The position numbers and the translations under genes were made by a program. Below are positions 63,768-64,000 of a stretch of 64,000 nucleotides of DNA, in pieces. The notes beneath the pieces are model-generated. The model was not told the origin of the DNA, made no database searches, and saw only the letters and a program-made list of their open reading frames with translations. How positions within the stretch are numbered: the stretch's first letter is position 1; each line of letters begins with the position of its first letter. Source of the stretch: Hyphomicrobiales bacterium (GTDB lineage Bacteria > Pseudomonadota > Alphaproteobacteria > Rhizobiales > Rhizobiaceae); assembly GCA_900469615.1 (NCBI GenBank), contig UBYA01000010.1, forward strand, positions 119,597 through 183,596, written 5' to 3'.

Positions 63768-64000
63768 TTGCCTGCTCCTACCAGCGATACGAAAATATCC
63801 TCGAGCGAGCTCTGGCGCGTCGAGAGATCCTTGAAGTGAATGCCCTCGGCAGCAAGCTTCGACAGCAGGGCCGCAATGCTCGACTGTTCGTTCTGCGCAT
63901 CGAAATCATAGATCAGCGTGACGCCGTTCGGCCCGAGCGAAAGCCCGTTGCCCTCGAGATAATGCGGAATGGCTTCCAACGGTTCGTTCAGGTCGAGGAT
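63764..64000 (-). CDS. ABC exporter ATP-binding protein, C-terminal part (cut by window edge)
   Basis: Only the last 78 residues are inside the window; the ATPase core lies beyond 64000. The visible tail ([13 protein letters not shown] at the end, preceded by a regulatory-domain-like [20 protein letters not shown]) is the usual C-terminus of YadG/DrrA-type ATPases paired with ABC-2 permeases. Coupled by a four-base overlap to the permease gene downstream. Confidence 0.75.
   Translation of the reverse strand: MLDLNEPLEAIPHYLEGNGLSLGPNGVTLIYDFDAQNEQSSIAALLSKLAAEGIHFKDLSTRQSSLEDIFVSLVGAGK

Noticed and set aside
1..64000. CRISPR arrays, tRNA or rRNA genes, insertion sequences, toxin-antitoxin or restriction systems
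   Set aside because: No repeat-spacer pattern, cloverleaf, transposase motif or defence-gene motif was found on either strand; all sizeable frames are explained by the listed genes.

Overview
The window is an ordinary chromosomal segment of an alphaproteobacterium, most likely Rhizobiaceae (Rhizobium/Agrobacterium type). The reasons are the high GC content, dense gene packing with many ATGA/GTGA stop-start overlaps, the gene set (NADP malic enzyme with a phosphotransacetylase-like tail, class II DAHP synthase, MoaA-MobA-MobB, Usg, CobT/CobS, a PleC/DivJ/PdhS-type kinase) and three copies of a short palindromic intergenic element typical of Rhizobium. I see no rRNA, tRNA, CRISPR array, insertion sequence, phage gene or integration scar. 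Codon use looks uniform throughout.

Layout. 0-4.1 kb: an Mce/Mla-type lipid ABC importer (permease with fused STAS domain, ATPase, MCE protein, lipoprotein), all on the minus strand. 4.2-6.4 kb: an MFS carrier and an LpxH-like phosphoesterase. 6.8-17.4 kb: malic enzyme, a secreted protein of unknown role, an ankyrin protein, a beta-propeller protein, glutamine-dependent NAD synthetase, an LtaS-like phosphoglycerol transferase and a GFA-family zinc protein. 17.5-29.9 kb is a central-metabolism block: aroG, gor, rpiA with a DUF2059 gene, gph, an L,D-transpeptidase, then class II and class I fumarases side by side and a GGDEF protein. 30-39.4 kb: an alpha/beta hydrolase divergent from a MarR regulator, LtrA, DUF971, moaA, a chemoreceptor, a DMT exporter, mobA and mobB. 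39.4-47.9 kb: a long OmpA-domain protein with a Pro/Gln-rich stalk, a polar amino-acid ABC operon that lacks its ATPase, usg, a methyltransferase and a GST-ArsR-AHSA1 operon. 47.9-53.6 kb: an ssuADCB sulfonate operon, a 3-hydroxyisobutyrate dehydrogenase-like gene and an Lrp regulator. 53.6-64 kb: a uracil-DNA glycosylase-like gene with a nuclease, a histidine kinase, dgkA, cobT and cobS, DUF1289 with an aspartic protease, a second DMT exporter, GNAT, a FolC-family gene and an ABC-2 exporter cut by the window edge.

No clearly new multi-gene system is visible. The most interesting signals are small DNA structures between genes: two tandem perfect 14-bp-arm hairpins exactly 50 bp apart before the GST-ArsR operon; a perfect palindrome matching the TGA-N9-TCA iron-responsive operator before fumC, next to an iron-dependent fumarase; two 14-bp operator-like repeats 20 bp apart between the MarR gene and its divergent hydrolase; and an identical 13-mer about 80 nt before both ssuA and ssuD. 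Start codons were moved from the longest open frame wherever a ribosome-binding site, a signal peptide or a stop-start overlap argued for it.
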